This document shows, one piece after another, positions 34,598 to 46,873 of a stretch of DNA of 64,000 nt. Positions within the stretch are counted from its first letter, which is position 1; the number at the start of each line of letters is the position of its first letter. The stretch is from Diatrype stigma (taxonomy: Eukaryota; Ascomycota; Sordariomycetes; Xylariales; Diatrypaceae), in the NCBI GenBank assembly GCA_022225965.2, contig JAKJXP020000007.1, forward strand, positions 620,001 to 684,000. Direction: 5' to 3'. A program made the position numbers and the translations under genes. The notes under the pieces were generated by a model. The model was not told the DNA's origin. It made no database searches and was given only the letters and a program-made list of their open reading frames with translations.

Positions 34598-36722
34598 AGA
34601 TGAAGCATGGTTGTCTCACTTTGTTGTTGGTAGAAAGGGTGTTTTGCTTTCCCTTGCCGTATAATTTCCGCATCCATTAAAGTTACAAGCATTGGTATTC
34701 CGTAATCAGGAGCATGGCGCGAGGTCGTTTGGTCTGCTTGGGGTCTCTGTTTCGTTCGCACCACATACACCAAAGAGAAGAGCGCCTCGTTAGGTGGGCG
34801 GCGCGTGCTAGATATTCCTAGCTCGGAACACGCATTTTGCCATCGTCCAATGATTGCTCGCTTGTGTGAGTTCAAAATAATTGAGATCCTTATAGCAATG
34901 TCTGGAGACTATATAATTTCTGTACGTGACGCGCGTTATACAGAGATGTGCACAGACAACGTAGAGTAAGTAGCCAAGTCGTCAGACCCTGGCCAACATC
35001 TTTTGCGACCACCACAGACCAACCATGCAAGCTGTTGCCTAGGATCTGACTCGTGTTCGGAAAATGCCGATTCCAATGCCAGAGATGAAGCAACAACAGC
35101 ATCTTGGGCCCCTGCAATACATGTTTCGTACATCCGTTGTACTCTAATGTAAAGGGTTTGGTAGTCTTTTGAAAGCCTCGAGATCTCTAGAGCCACCATA
35201 TTTGAATGTCTTTTTCCTTCGTTCTGCGGGCAGTTCCGTGCTGTTTCCGGCGAATAGCATCAACAGGGAGGATTTCATCAAAATTATCCCTCACGTGAAA
35301 TATCAGCACTGCATGATGACATATGCAACTCAGGGGTAGCCAACCACCCCCTTGCCGAACTAACTGGTCGGTTTCCTCGGCCCTTTGGTTACACAACGGC
35401 TTCCTCGTGCTTATTACCCAGTCTAGAATCTCACTGCCCATCCTGATCGGAGAATTAAGACCTTCCTGCATTCCTTTCTTGCATCTGTCACCGTCTCCCG
35501 CTGTCGGTAGTGGCCGGTTTAAGTTACAGTTTTTCATCTCGAATGATCGCAGAATCTGACTAAGCGACCCGGCAGTCTAGAAGGATCCCATGATCGATAA
35601 TTCCTATATTATGGGAGTCAACTCGCGAGTCGCGGCTCGTCTGCTACAGGTAGCTAGTCTGTGGAGGCGGAGACAGCAGTGACCCCAAAATATGGGGTTG
35701 CACAACGAGGCAATCTGGGGAATCCCCGATATCAACTTGGCCTATGTAGGCAGGTAGGTAAGCCGGTAGGTCGTATATCTATCTGCACACCTTATAGGCG
35801 CTCTCTTCGAGGACGCTTTCGAGTGTTGCAACGGTCGACGCGGAGTTGTTGGTCGTTGAACTGCTTGAGTATGACAAGTTGTATAACCAGGCGAGGTGAG
35901 CCTGTCCGGTGCCGTGGACATCGATCACAACACATCTTTGGGCCGCAAAGCTAACAGACTAGTATGTGGTCTAGATATGATGTAAGTAGAAGATAGATCC
36001 TCTCTTAAGCCTAGACCGCTGGCTTTCGGTTTGCTGGCAAACGAACCGAGCTCAGCTGGGCGCGCAGCTACCGATCTAACAGGCGTAGGTTCGATTACAA
36101 ATTGTGAATTATGTAGTCATCTTTCTCTGTGTAGCCCTCCTCTATGTAGTCACCCTCCTCCATGTGGTCATCCTCCTCCCCCTCGGACTCTACGGGGCTA
36201 GATTCTTGAAGGCCATGATCTTCCCGCTATGACATCTCGAGATACCGAGAGATCGAGAAATCAAGAAATCAAGAAATCTGCTGCGGGTCACGGTGTTGTT
36301 TCTTGCGCGGCTCCTACCACTTCCGCAGGCCTCGTCTCCTGCTGCGCCGTAGCTCTACAGGCTGCAACGTGGATAATTCCCCGAACGGGGAACACTAGAG
36401 GCCACGGTTCTGGCCTACCGGATACTAGATGCCAGTCTATCGAACGCGGTGCAAAGCCCGGCGACAGCTCCTCGCATCCCTCCACCGTGCCCCAGTGGGT
36501 CGCCCTTTCAGCTTGCCGAGGGAAGTGTGGATCACGGCCTCGTCCGCCTCCTGGACCGTGTTGCAGGAGGTCCAGTAGTCACGGGGCTGAGCCTCCCTGG
36601 GACTTTGTTTAAGAATGGCGGTCTTCGTCGCCCTGTCTCGGACGGAGGAGTAGGGGGTGATACATCGAAGGTTCACAGGCAGGCTCATTTTCTGAAAGTG
36701 ACCAGCAGCTCCAGGACACACC
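34598..36722. other. Intergenic region, exchanger to carboxylesterase
   Basis: 2.1 kb with no convincing gene. It includes a short repeat of TGTAGTCACCCTCCTC-like units (36128-36175) and a tRNA-resembling stretch near 36045-36100 that I do not accept as a tRNA. It should hold the carboxylesterase promoter. Confidence 0.4.
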
Positions 36723-38501
36723 ATGAAGCTCTCACCGCTCAGCGAACTTATCACCGTCGCTACCCTGTTCTCGTCATGCTCGGCGGAACTTGCCGCCGGC
36801 ACGGCCCGCCGTGATACCTGGACGGTCGGGCAGACCGTTCAGACCACCAGCGGCCCGGTCGAAGGCCAGGAGGCATCGAGTAGCGACGGCGTGTCCGAGT
36901 ATCTCGGCATCCCGTACGCCGCGCCGCCCGTGGGCGAGCGCCGGTGGCTGCCACCGGCCAACTACTCCGGAGACTCGACCATTAAGGCAACAAGCTTTGT
37001 AAGTAGTCACACGCGCTCTAGAAAGAGGAGCAAACCCAGTGAATTATTTTCCGGGCTAACCCGAGGTCGTCGTTTTCCCCCAGGGTCCCGGTTGCCTAGA
37101 AAACCCCGGCTCCGCTGTGTCCAGAACGGCCAACGCCGACTCGCCACATCTTACAGACCAGGGGCTGTACATCCTCGGCCAGATGCTGGACCCCATCGCC
37201 GACACGAGCGAGGACTGTCTCACGCTGAACGTCTGGACCAAGCCCCAGGTCGGCGAGGAGAAGAAGGCCGTGATGATGTTCATCCACGGCGGCTCCTTCG
37301 TCAGCGGCAGCTCGCGCATCGCGGCCTACAACGGACAGCACCTCGCGGAGCGGCAGGACGTCGTCCTGGTGACCATCAACTACCGGCTGAACATCTGGGG
37401 CTTCCCGGGGGCGCCCAACCAGACGCAGAACCTCGGCCTGCGCGACCAGCGCCTGGCGCTGGAGTGGGTGCGCGACAACATCGCGGCCTTCGGCGGCGAC
37501 GTGGACCGCATCACGGTGTTCGGCGAGTCGGCCGGCGCGGGGTCGGTCGACGTCATGTCGTACGCGTACACGGACGACCCGATCGCGGCGGGGTACATCG
37601 CCGAGAGCGGCACGGCGGCGCAGTTCGCCACGGCGGCGCAGGCGGCCGAGGCCAGCCAGTGGTACAGCGTGTCGTCGAAGGTCGGGTGCGGGGACGCGCT
37701 GGCGGGCGCCGACGCCGTCTTCGCCTGCATGCAGGGCGTGGACGCCGAGACGATCAAGGCGGCGCTGCCGGTGACCGGGCTGAGCCAGGCCTTCGCCCCC
37801 GTCGTGGACGACGAGGTCGTCTTCTCCGACTACGTGCTGCGCAGCCCCGCCGCCGTCCCGCTCCTCATCGGCACCAACGACAAGGAGTCCGACCTGTTCA
37901 AGTACACCCTCGCCGAGAACTACTCCGACACCTTCTACGCCCAGGCCGAGCTCCTGCTCTTCGACTGCCCCGTCGCGTCCCGCGCCGACAAGGGCATCGC
38001 CGCCGGCAACCCCACCTGGCGGTACCGCTGGATGGGCGTGTTCCCGAACACCGTCCTGGCGTATGTGCCGATGAGTGGCGCCTGGCACGGCTCCGAGGTA
38101 TGTTCTTGATTTTGATTTTCATCTTTTTCTTTTTCTTTCCCTTCCTCCCGGATCCGCAATTAGAGCGAAAAGGGGGGAGGGGGGAACTGTAGACTTAGAA
38201 AACCGCTTTTTTACTGACCCGACTGGTACCAAAACAACAGTTGCCCCATATCTTCGGCACGATGCCCGAGACCGTCGTGGCCAACACCACGGAGCAGAAC
38301 GCGATCTCTGACTACATCCAGGGGGCGTGGGCGGCGTTCGCCAAGGACCCCGCCAACGGCCTCACGAACTACGGCGGCGGGTGGCCACAGTACGACGCGG
38401 ACAAGGAGACGCTCGTCCGTCTCGCATACAACAACCAGACCGGAACGAACCTGGTGACTGGAGGGCAATACGACTCATACTGCAGTCTTGTTACGAAATA
38501 A
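36723..38501 (+). CDS. Secreted type-B carboxylesterase/lipase
   Basis: Three exons, 36723-36998, 37084-38097 and 38241-38501 (both junctions phase 0), 516 residues. An N-terminal signal peptide ends near residue 20-25, so the enzyme is secreted. It belongs to the alpha/beta-hydrolase cholinesterase/carboxylesterase family, which hydrolyses carboxylic esters. The catalytic triad is Ser241 in GESAG, Glu360 in NDKES and His427 in GAWHGSE. The oxyanion hole is HGGSF. The opening GPVEGQ...YLGIPYAAPPVGERR is typical. The last intron follows directly after the catalytic His motif and is CT-rich (143 nt). Exon 2 is very GC-rich with strong third-position C/G. The natural substrate is not evident; plant-wall esters or lipids are plausible for a saprotroph or plant associate. 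Confidence 0.93.
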
Positions 38502-39281
38502 TGAAATCGCCTCGAGCGGTGGCCTGGTGTCGGTCTGGGCTAGGTACCAACGAGTGTTTTGAAAGGAGAAGAAGAAGGAAATCGAAGAAATGGATGGATG
38601 GATACCTACGAGGTTTTTACTCCAGTAGGCGCTTGCTTTGTCAAAGAGAGGAGGGTCCTTCTCGTAAGGATCGCAACAATTCGGGGCCGTAGGCGGGGAA
38701 GAAAAAGCAATTCGATGCACCCCTGTACAGAAATCGAAATCTCACTCGTTCGTTATAAGCCACTTATCTAACTTAGGCAAACGATCTTACCGTGAGAAAA
38801 TAGAAGAATCATGAAGATTGAATACTTGCTTTAAGCGAAAGAAGGTGGCAAGGTTAGCAATTGATTTCTGTGGCCGAATGTCAAAGACAAGCCAGAATTC
38901 CTGAGAGCAACTGGATTGAACCACTTGCGATAAGACTACCAAGTAATAAGTAATAAGCTTCTTAAATGTGTAAGGGGGATATGCCCATTAGAATCGCCAT
39001 TCTGAGTATATACAACTAGATGGCCACACCATATCCACGGTGGCAAACGTGACTTGATTGCTCTATAACTACGTACTTGATGATGAGTATACAGGAAAAA
39101 TTACGAGCGTTCTGACTTTCAAGATGTGAACACGCTTCTCAAATCATATATATGCTCTCCCTTCCAATGATAATCAAACCCACTATGGTATCCTTCAGAC
39201 GCCAACGCTATGCAATCGATTCCCGATAAAATCTCCTGGGCTCGCCCCCCTTCCAATCCCACAACGTATATATGCCATCAA
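38502..39281. other. Convergent intergenic region
   Basis: 780 bp between the ends of the carboxylesterase and metalloprotease genes. No gene or repeat structure seen beyond AT-rich 3' flanks. Confidence 0.5.
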
Positions 39282-40418
39282 TCATGCCGAAGAGCCGCTA
39301 TCACCATCCCGCTCGTCCTGCTTCTGCCTCTGCTTCTGCTGCGAGTTGGCCATCATCTTGATCCGTTCCTCGGCCGCCTTGGCTATGATCTCGCGCCTGC
39401 TGATGGTGCCACCACTCCCACTCCCACTCCCACTCCCACCTGCACCGCTACCGCCACCACCGAGGACGAATTCGCCGCCCGTCCAGCCCCCATGGTCATA
39501 CGCGACCTCCTCGCTCGCGCCGCCCACGGGCTCGTAGTAGACGGCGTCGTCGCCGCCGACCGCGCGGCCGCCGCGCTCCTTCCAGGCGCTCGCGCGGTCG
39601 ACCTCGCGCTCGATCTGGTGGCACAGGTCCCAGAAGCTGCGGTCGTGGGGCCCGTGGACGTTGTGGGCCAGCTCGTGGCACAGCGTGCGGCGGATGGTGC
39701 GGTAGTCGCGGTAGCCGTCGTAGGCGTCGGTGCGCAGGCGCAGCTCGATGGCCTCGCCCGCGTTGCGGTTCAGGCCCAGGATGCGCGTCGTGCCCTCGTG
39801 CGTCGCCTCCGTGTACGCGGCCGGGTCCATCTCCGTCAGCAGCCCCACCCGGAACCGGTGCGCGCGCATCGCCGCCCGGATCCCCGGGTCCCGCCGCAGC
39901 CGCTCGAGGAAGGCGAGCGACCGCCCCGGGTCCGGCAGGTGCGGTAGCGCCCGCAGCGCCGCGAACGTGTACGTCGACTCTTCTTCCTGGGACCGCCGCG
40001 ACGACGATGATGGCCAGGCCTTTGGCGCGTTGCGCCGCTGCTGCTGCCGCGCGGACGCGATGCGCTCGGCTTGCGCGGCGGCTTCTTGGGAGGCGGCGTG
40101 TAGCGAGGCGATCTCGGCGCTCGACGTCCCCATCAGCGCGATCTTCTTGTCGGTCAGGTGGCCGGCCAGGCGGAGGGCGGGGTCGGGCAGGGCGGCGGCC
40201 TTGAGCAGCCCGAGCTTCGGCACTAGGAGCTTCTGGTTCGCTGTCGGGATGAAGAGCGTCTCCTCGACCCGGCGGGCGAGGTCCGTGATGGTCGCCTCTG
40301 GGTCGAAGTGTAGGATGTGTTGTTGGCCATGGTGGGTGATGGCGATGGCGATGGTGTCGGGTGGGCTGGAGGAGGCGGAAGCAGAGGAGGACTGCTGCTC
40401 TTGTTCTCGGTCTTCCAT
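39282..40418 (-). CDS. UBL-WLM metalloprotease (Wss1-related)
   Basis: Single exon, 378 residues. Residues about 22-97 form a ubiquitin-like domain (TIAIAITHHGQQHILHF ... KIALMG). A WLM domain follows (about 145-320), with the zinc-binding HELAHNVHGPH at 248-258: His248, Glu249, His252 and His258. LPHLPDPGRSLAFLERLRRDPGI and VGLLTEMDP are typical WLM openings. WLM proteases of the Wss1/Spartan class remove DNA-protein crosslinks. Fission yeast and plants have versions with an N-terminal ubiquitin-like domain as here. The C-terminus is Gly/Ser-rich, then KMMANSQQKQRQKQDE; no clear SUMO-interacting motif was seen. The protein lies near no partner gene. Family confidence is high, the exact substrate is inferred. 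Confidence 0.9.
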   Translation of the reverse strand: MEDREQEQQSSSASASSSPPDTIAIAITHHGQQHILHFDPEATITDLARRVEETLFIPTANQKLLVPKLGLLKAAALPDPALRLAGHLTDKKIALMGTSSAEIASLHAASQEAAAQAERIASARQQQRRNAPKAWPSSSSRRSQEEESTYTFAALRALPHLPDPGRSLAFLERLRRDPGIRAAMRAHRFRVGLLTEMDPAAYTEATHEGTTRILGLNRNAGEAIELRLRTDAYDGYRDYRTIRRTLCHELAHNVHGPHDRSFWDLCHQIEREVDRASAWKERGGRAVGGDDAVYYEPVGGASEEVAYDHGGWTGGEFVLGGGGSGAGGSGSGSGSGGTISRREIIAKAAEERIKMMANSQQKQRQKQDERDGDSGSSA

Positions 40419-40977
40419 GTCGCCAGTCTGGTCTGGTGGATGGATGTTGAATGCAGTAAGGCAGGCTATGTGTCGAAATCAGGAAGAACGCTAGTGGCTG
40501 TAATGAAGGAGGATGGATATGTACGTGATAAAGATGGAGATGTATGGACGTTGAAAAGAAATTATGACTGCTTTTGCAATGCGAAAATCAAATTATAGAG
40601 TCGATCACTCGAAGGTTCTATGCCACTTTGTCAGCAAGGGGCTGCATTGGTTCACTCTGTCGCCATGAGGGAGCGGCGAGGCAAAGGCAGCAGCTGCTTT
40701 GTAATACGTCAGACGTCTGTCCTACAGACCATGGAGCGCTACATGTATTTATGTATTTAACTACTTCGTACCGCGTTAATGAATTGCAGCTTCCTGTGAA
40801 CCCCTGTCAGCCTGTCCACGGATCCGGCATCTTAGGATCTACATAACAGCACGAAGAACGTACTTTCTGTTATCCCCGAAACTCGATAGATACCTACTGG
40901 TATATAGCTTAATTACCTATGTATGTAAAGGAGCTTCAATCTAATACCTACTTGCATCCTAGGTATTGAGACTGTGA
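40419..40977. other. Promoter side of the metalloprotease gene
   Basis: 560 bp between the metalloprotease start and the retrotransposon. Short frames at 40317-40846 are unsupported. Composition is normal and drops abruptly at the LTR. Confidence 0.45.
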
Positions 40978-41166
40978 TGTGCTTCTACGTCCGGTCCTTC
41001 GAACCCCTAGGGAATTACTGCTATTGGCAATTCACTTAGGATTATACTGAAGGTCCGGACTCGTTATTGAATTAAAGTTAATTACAGTTATGCGTTTTAA
41101 GCTATTAGAATTTTATATTCCGATTTTCCGATCCTTGGCATTATGGGGAATGTCCGGATTTATAAT
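40978..41166 (-). repeat. LTR, left copy
   Basis: Matches 46335-46523 along about 189 bp, for example GGAATTACTGCTATTGGCAA here and the same with G-to-A changes at the right. This copy keeps more C and G (CCTTCGAACCCCTAGGG against TTTTCGAATTTTTAAGG), so it was hit less by mutation. Confidence 0.88.
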
Positions 41167-43379
41167 TATCCTTCTTTTTTATTATAATCGTTTTTAATTA
41201 TTATCGTTAATTTCCCTTTCCATTAAGCGCCGACGATCCTGTTCCAAAAGTTGCTTATTTGCATATTATATATTGCATACGGAATGCCCGTTTTTTATAA
41301 AAGCCGGAAATAAGTTCGTTCCGTTATATTTGTTTTATAATTGGATTTTTTCGGAATTTCGTAAATAATACGTATTACCGGAATAACAGTTAATTACGCT
41401 TTAAGGCTCGTTATAATAAGGCTCGTATTTTTTTTGGCATTGGCGAATACGGAAAATCCAATTATTTAAAACGTATGTTTTAATAAGCCCTTTTTTTTAA
41501 AAAAAATACGTTCGTATTTTATTACGAAACGTTTTTATATTATTAAAACGGGCCTTCGTAAGCGGTATTTCATAATTTGCTGCTAATAATTTATCGTTTT
41601 AAAATTTCTTTTTTTCCGTCGGTTCGTAAGAATATTCGCAAAATTCCGATAAGGTTTGTTTTTAAAGAGGAATTATACCGAATAATAGGAAATATAAGCT
41701 ATAGCTATTCGGTTTAGAAATACGGTTATAAATAATTACCGTTTATTATAATAATTCGGGCAATAAACGGGCCGTAAGATTTGCTTAATATTTGCGTAAC
41801 ATAATTTTCTTTAGGTTTTCATTAATTTTCTTTATCTTTTCGTTATTTTTCGGGCGCTTTGGTATAATAGCTTTTACGATAAAGCCTTATTTTTTATTTT
41901 AGGCGTTTGCGGCTTTATTTTTAAAGGCGCCGGCGTTATTATTAATTTATTTTTTAGAAATACCGTAAGTACGTTCGATACGGAAAAGTATAAGAATCGT
42001 ATTTCCGAATTAAACGGAAAAAATAACGTTAGTTTTTATTTATTCCGTAACGTATTTAATAGTTATAAAAATCGTAAACGAATTTATTAATATGTGGTCG
42101 ATTATTTATTTAATTAAAGATGCCGGGGATTATATAGGCTGCAAGTTTAGTAATAAGAAATTCGGTTTTTTTATTAATTAATAGGCCGGATATTCGACGA
42201 TTATTTATTACGCAGCAAAAACGATTTCCAAATATTAAAATTGCTTTTACGTATTGCGAAGCGTTATTTTAACGGTTAAATGGCTTTGGTCGTAATGAAT
42301 CCGTTTTAATTGTATTAAGAATTTATCGTATTCGAGGATTTTTTATAAAATTTGCGTTTTCGTAGCGGTGCTTTTTGCATACGAAGGGTTATTGGGTATT
42401 TTTTCGTGCTTAATTATTTTATATAGCTTGTTTCGGTATATAATAAAGTGCTTATTAATTTATTTTCGTTATATGGCTAAGAATAAAGGGGTATTATATA
42501 AAAAGGTTTCGAAAATGGCTTAAAGGTTTAATCGGTTTAATTAATCGACGTAACGAATCGATTCGGTTTTTTCGGCTGCCATTATTACGGCTTTTTAGGA
42601 TTTCGAAAGGTAATCGGTAAAAACGTTTATTCGGTTCGAGCGGTATACGATATAAATTCCGAAATGCTCGATAGCATTAAGGAAACGTAATATGCGGGCC
42701 GGTTATTCGGTTTTTGTATTAATTGTTTTTAACGATTCGTAATTAATAATTATTATTATATCGTTATTTTTAATTTAATGCCGTTAATGCTAAAATGCTA
42801 ACATAATACCAAAAAGCTTCTTTTTTTAAGCGGAATATCGTAATTGGATTTTTATAAGTTTTTTTAAAAAATAAGCAATTGGATATAAAACGAAAGCGCT
42901 TATTATTTTTATATAAGATTATAATAATGCTGCGCCGACGAATTATTACGAAGCGTTTATTTTAAAAATAATCGGGCGGCGTTAATTGAATTTCCGAATT
43001 ACGGGCGTTATTATAATTATTTCGCGAATTGCTTTTTAGCTTGTTATGGTTTTGGGGAATAATTCGATACGTTCGTTTTTCGGGCCGCTTATAAGGGCTA
43101 TAAATGGCCCAGTAATTTCCGAATATTTATTAATTAGGTGTTATAAATAATCGGCGGCATTTATAAACGCTTGAATTTCGGTTGTTATTATCGGCTTAGG
43201 CTTATTTCGAATAGTTGCGACTTTGGCTAAGTCGGTTTCGATTTCTTTTTCGGAAATTACGAAGCCTAGGAAGATTTTTTTTTTTGACGAATATTAGGGA
43301 TTTCGTTAAGTTTATAATTATTCCGTAATTAAAAAGCCTTTTAAATAAAACGAATATACGTTCGTAAAGCTATTCGAAT

Positions 43380-43560
43380 ATATTAGCTTATACGGTTATA
43401 TTATTTAATATATCCGAAATAAATTCGCGAAATAATTCGAGAATTTTTTTTATTAATACCTAAAAAATCGCCGAAGCGTTATAAAGTCCGAAAGGCATTA
43501 TTAATTATTCGTAAATGCTAAATAAAATTACGAAAGCGGTTTTTTCGATATTTGGCTTGT
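43380..43560 (-). pseudogene. Reverse-transcriptase remnant of the retrotransposon
   Basis: Minus-strand translation shows the order KTAF..., MPFGL..., then the catalytic region with Asp codons turned to Asn (G-to-A), with stops in place of Gln and other codons. This is the Ty3/gypsy reverse-transcriptase core. It cannot encode an active enzyme. Confidence 0.85.
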
Positions 43561-44859
43561 AAATTTTGATTTATTAAAAACTATTCTTAAGGTTAATAAA
43601 ATAATATTAATAATATCCGGCCGTTTATTGGATTTTATTTATCGCGTTAAAAAACGAATAAACGTTTTTTCGTTAGATTTTGTTAAGTTTCCGATAATTA
43701 TAATAAAATTGCCATATTACGTTTTTATCGAATTTATTAGGCTTCGTTGTTTAATTCGGTGTTTTTTTGGATATAAATAACGCAAACGAACTTTACGGAT
43801 TCGTATCGATACGTATAACCATTTCCAAATGCTTTTTAACGAATTTACGGAATGCCCGAAATTAAACAGGGCTGTATCGACGTAAAAGGAATTTAATGGG
43901 TTTATTGTTTTTAATATTGATATAATAGCGGATGTATATATTTGCGGTAACCTTTTTCGAAGCAAATCCGAATAATTTTAAGAAATCATAAACGTATTAT
44001 AAAAGGTATTTGTTAATGGCTTTATTATTCGTTAAAATAAATTTATATTAAATTATTAAATTAGGTTCGGCTATTATATAAGCCGTTTCGAAAACGTAAA
44101 AGGTACGTAATAAAGCGATTAAATAAATTACGGACCTTTTAATAACTTTAGTTAAGGTAATTATTTCGTTTTTTCCCTTTTTTTTATAATATATATCTAG
44201 CTTATAAAATAAACTTTTTCCGAAGATCAAGTTATCGGAAAAAGTGCCGTCGGAAATAATTTCCGTTAATATTCGAAACGAAATGGTATTATTACCGGGT
44301 ATTAAAAACCGGGCGGTAATTATTATTTTACGCGAAATCTTCGGTTTTATGCTTTTAATTTCTCGCATTATTAACGGTTTCGAGGAATTATATGTTTTTA
44401 GCGTAACTGCTATCGATTCGGAAATATAATAAAAGGTATATCCGTAATTTAGGAAAATTATGAATTTATTTTCGTCGATTGTTTTTATAAAGAAAAGGTT
44501 ATAATTTTTACCGTATCTTTTTCGTAAAGGTTTATTTTTATTAAGGGGTAATTTATTGCCGGCGTTTATTTTTATTAAATAAACGCGGCGCTTTTATTCG
44601 TTATTTTCGAATTGCTTAAGAAATTCGTTAAGGTTACGATCGAATTTTTCGTTATTTTGTAATTATTTGGCGGAACTTTTTTCGAAATCGTTTTCGTTAT
44701 TACTTTCGGCGCCGGCGAAATATACGTAGGGCCGTTTATTCCTTTTGAATTTATTAAAAGCTAATCGGAATTTATTATTAATGGCGTTTTAATATAAGGT
44801 TTTTTTAAAGGTAACCTTTTTATTCGTATTTGCGTATTATATGTTTTTTAAAAATTTTG

Positions 44860-44920
44860 CTTTTATTTTGTAATCCTTAACTTAATAGCTTTGTTTATTA
44901 TAATTAAAGCATTTATTATT
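44860..44920 (-). pseudogene. Gag zinc-knuckle remnant
   Basis: The minus strand keeps the spacing of a CCHC knuckle (C-F-N-x-N-K-Q-x...-K-D), with two of the Cys positions and the His reading Tyr, and one stop. All are single transitions. It lies upstream of the reverse-transcriptase remnant, as gag should. Confidence 0.75.
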
Positions 44921-46334
44921 TTCGGCTTTTACGGCAAAGCCTTATTCGGCCGCGGCATAAACGTTACGGCTTTCGTTACGAAAATCGGCAATTTTTTCGA
45001 ACCTCGCGGCTTAAAGCACGGTAATTATTACGTCCGAAGGCTTTAATTGGGTTATGCCGGATTTAATTTATATAGCCTTTATAACGGTTAAATTATAAAA
45101 TGGCGTTATTTTTTTTTAAATTAAACGGTAACCGAAAAAGTACCGTAAATTTTTCCTTTAATTGCTTAACGAATAATTAATTCGGCTTATTAAATAATTA
45201 TTTCGATTTTTTATGCGTTATTAAAGTTTTCGAATCGGTTATTAAGAATTAATTATATATTAAGCAAGTTATTACGTAACGTATCGATAAGGATTTTTTT
45301 CGTATAATAATTATCGCAAATGTTTTTCGGCATTTTATAAAAAGCTTTATAAATGCATTTCGTAAAGTTTAATATATTTTTATTTTAAAACGAAAATAAC
45401 GTTACGAAATAAATTAATGCTTTCGAAAAGGCATTATGGTCGTTTAAAATTTAAAAGATATACTTTACGAACGTTATTTAATTAGGCTTATTATTACGAA
45501 TATATATTTTTATTTATTAAAAATCGCCGATAAGTTTGCTTATAATTCGGTATATTTAGAAATCGTATGGAATTAATGCTGTTAAAAAGCGTTTTTGGAT
45601 TTTCTTTAGTTTTTTCAGAATTTAACCGTCGGCTTAAATTAAACGGAAATTTAGGGGTATCGTTATTTTATTTTTCGCTTCGGTATGGCCCATTTTTGCG
45701 GCATTATTCGGAAATATAATCGGGGGCCATATTTTTTTTATTCGTTTCTTTTGCGGACCTTAAATGTAATTCATAACGGGCGATATATATGCCATATTAA
45801 TTTTTTTTTTATTTGCGGTTTATCGTAATAAAATAAACGTTAAGTATATGGCATATATTAATTTTAATCGAATTCGGGCGGTTTGCAAAAACTAATTGGC
45901 AATTTCGTATTGCCGGTAATGGCCGTTTTTCCGGTATTAAGTATGGGCTGTTGTTATTATTATTAAATCCATTCGTTTTTTCGGCAAAGTTATTAATTCG
46001 GCGTTTCGATTTTTTTGCTTTTGGGCTTAATATCGAAATACGCGGTTATTTTCGTAACTTTATTTATTAAGTAATTTAGGTTATTTTTTATTAAGGTATT
46101 TTTTCGTTCGATATTTTCGAACTTTTTATTGAGAAATTCGTATAATATGCCGTTTTTTTGGGCGGCCTTTATATCCGTAAGGGATTCGGCGAAAATATCG
46201 CCTTAGGCCGAAACGTCCTTGGGCTATTCCTCCGTATTGGCGTTACTTTTTGCTATCGTCGGTTATTAAAAAGGATTCGTAAGAAAATAAAGTAAATTTT
46301 GCATTATTGGCGTTAATTTATAAAAATAATTATT

Positions 46335-46523
46335 TATGCTTTTGCGTTCGGTTTTTCGAATTTTTAAGGAATTACTGCTATTAGTAATTTATTTAGGATT
46401 ATATTAAAGGTCCGGATTCGTTATTAAATTAAAGCTAATTACAATTATGCGTTTTAAGTTGCTAGAATTTTATATTCCGATTTTCCGATCCTTGGCATTA
46501 TGGGAAATGCCCGGATTCATAAT
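46335..46523 (-). repeat. LTR, right copy
   Basis: Partner of the left LTR. Differences are almost all transitions. In the element's own orientation this is the 5' LTR. Confidence 0.88.
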
Positions 46524-46538
46524 GAGATTACGTTATTA

Positions 46539-46873
46539 CAGTAAATCCTATTTATAACGAATGCTTTGGTTCCTTTATTTTAATTTGTTATATAAAGGTT
46601 TCGCTCTTTAAAGTAGGTGGTTAGGGGTAATTGCGTATATATTATGCAATATTCCCGTACTATGTGCGGAAAATTGGCCCGTGCTGCTAGTAAATTCCAT
46701 TAATTTACCCCTTTATATAGCGAATTATATAAGTTATTAAGCTAAATAGCGTTCATTATTTATAATATAAAGATAATTCGTTAAATGTATGTAAAATTCG
46801 AAGTATTTCCGGGATGAATTCGTTATATAAAGAATTTGCTTTATAAGGTATTCGTTATAGACAGGGTTTACTG
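46539..46873. mobile_element. 335-bp pogo/Fot1-like miniature element (TA target site)
   Basis: Starts CAGTAAATCCTATTTATAAC and ends with the near-perfect complement (GTTATAGACAGGGTTTACTG); the arms match for about 30 bp with transitions only. TA flanks both ends (46537-46538, 46874-46875). CAGT...ACTG ends with a TA duplication are typical of pogo/Fot1 elements of the Tc1/mariner superfamily. No coding capacity. It sits 14 bp from the retrotransposon's right LTR. Confidence 0.85.

Larger units (their letters stand above)
40978..46523 (-). mobile_element. RIP-degraded Ty3/gypsy LTR retrotransposon
   Basis: A 5.5-kb AT-rich block bounded by direct repeats of about 189 bp. The element reads on the minus strand: a purine run lies next to the left LTR (41169-41180, minus strand) as a polypurine tract should, and decayed coding marks run right to left. 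A CCHC zinc-knuckle-like stretch lies at 44870-44911, and reverse-transcriptase words KTAF and MPFGL near 43485-43550. A site that should hold the catalytic Asp pair reads LNN near 43392-43413. A possible integrase core is near 42500-42660. Stop codons break every frame, and nearly all changes look like C-to-T or G-to-A, the RIP signature. The element is dead. Exact LTR ends are uncertain by a few bases and no clear target duplication was established. Confidence 0.9.

Noticed and set aside
36040..36105. tRNA-like stretch (GAGCTCAGCTGGGCG ... AGGTTCGATTAC)
   Set aside because: A and B boxes look right, but the T stem does not pair, no anticodon arm forms, and the ends do not pair. Treated as chance or a very old relic.
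37005..38192. Long alternative frame through the carboxylesterase (489-residue read-through)
   Set aside because: It reads across intron 1 and continues in the wrong frame, giving Arg/Gly/Ala-rich sequence from GC-rich third positions. The spliced version restores the whole hydrolase.
43717..44368. Short minus-strand frames of 82 and 106 residues in the AT-rich block
   Set aside because: They are fragments between stops within the RIP-mutated retrotransposon, not genes.
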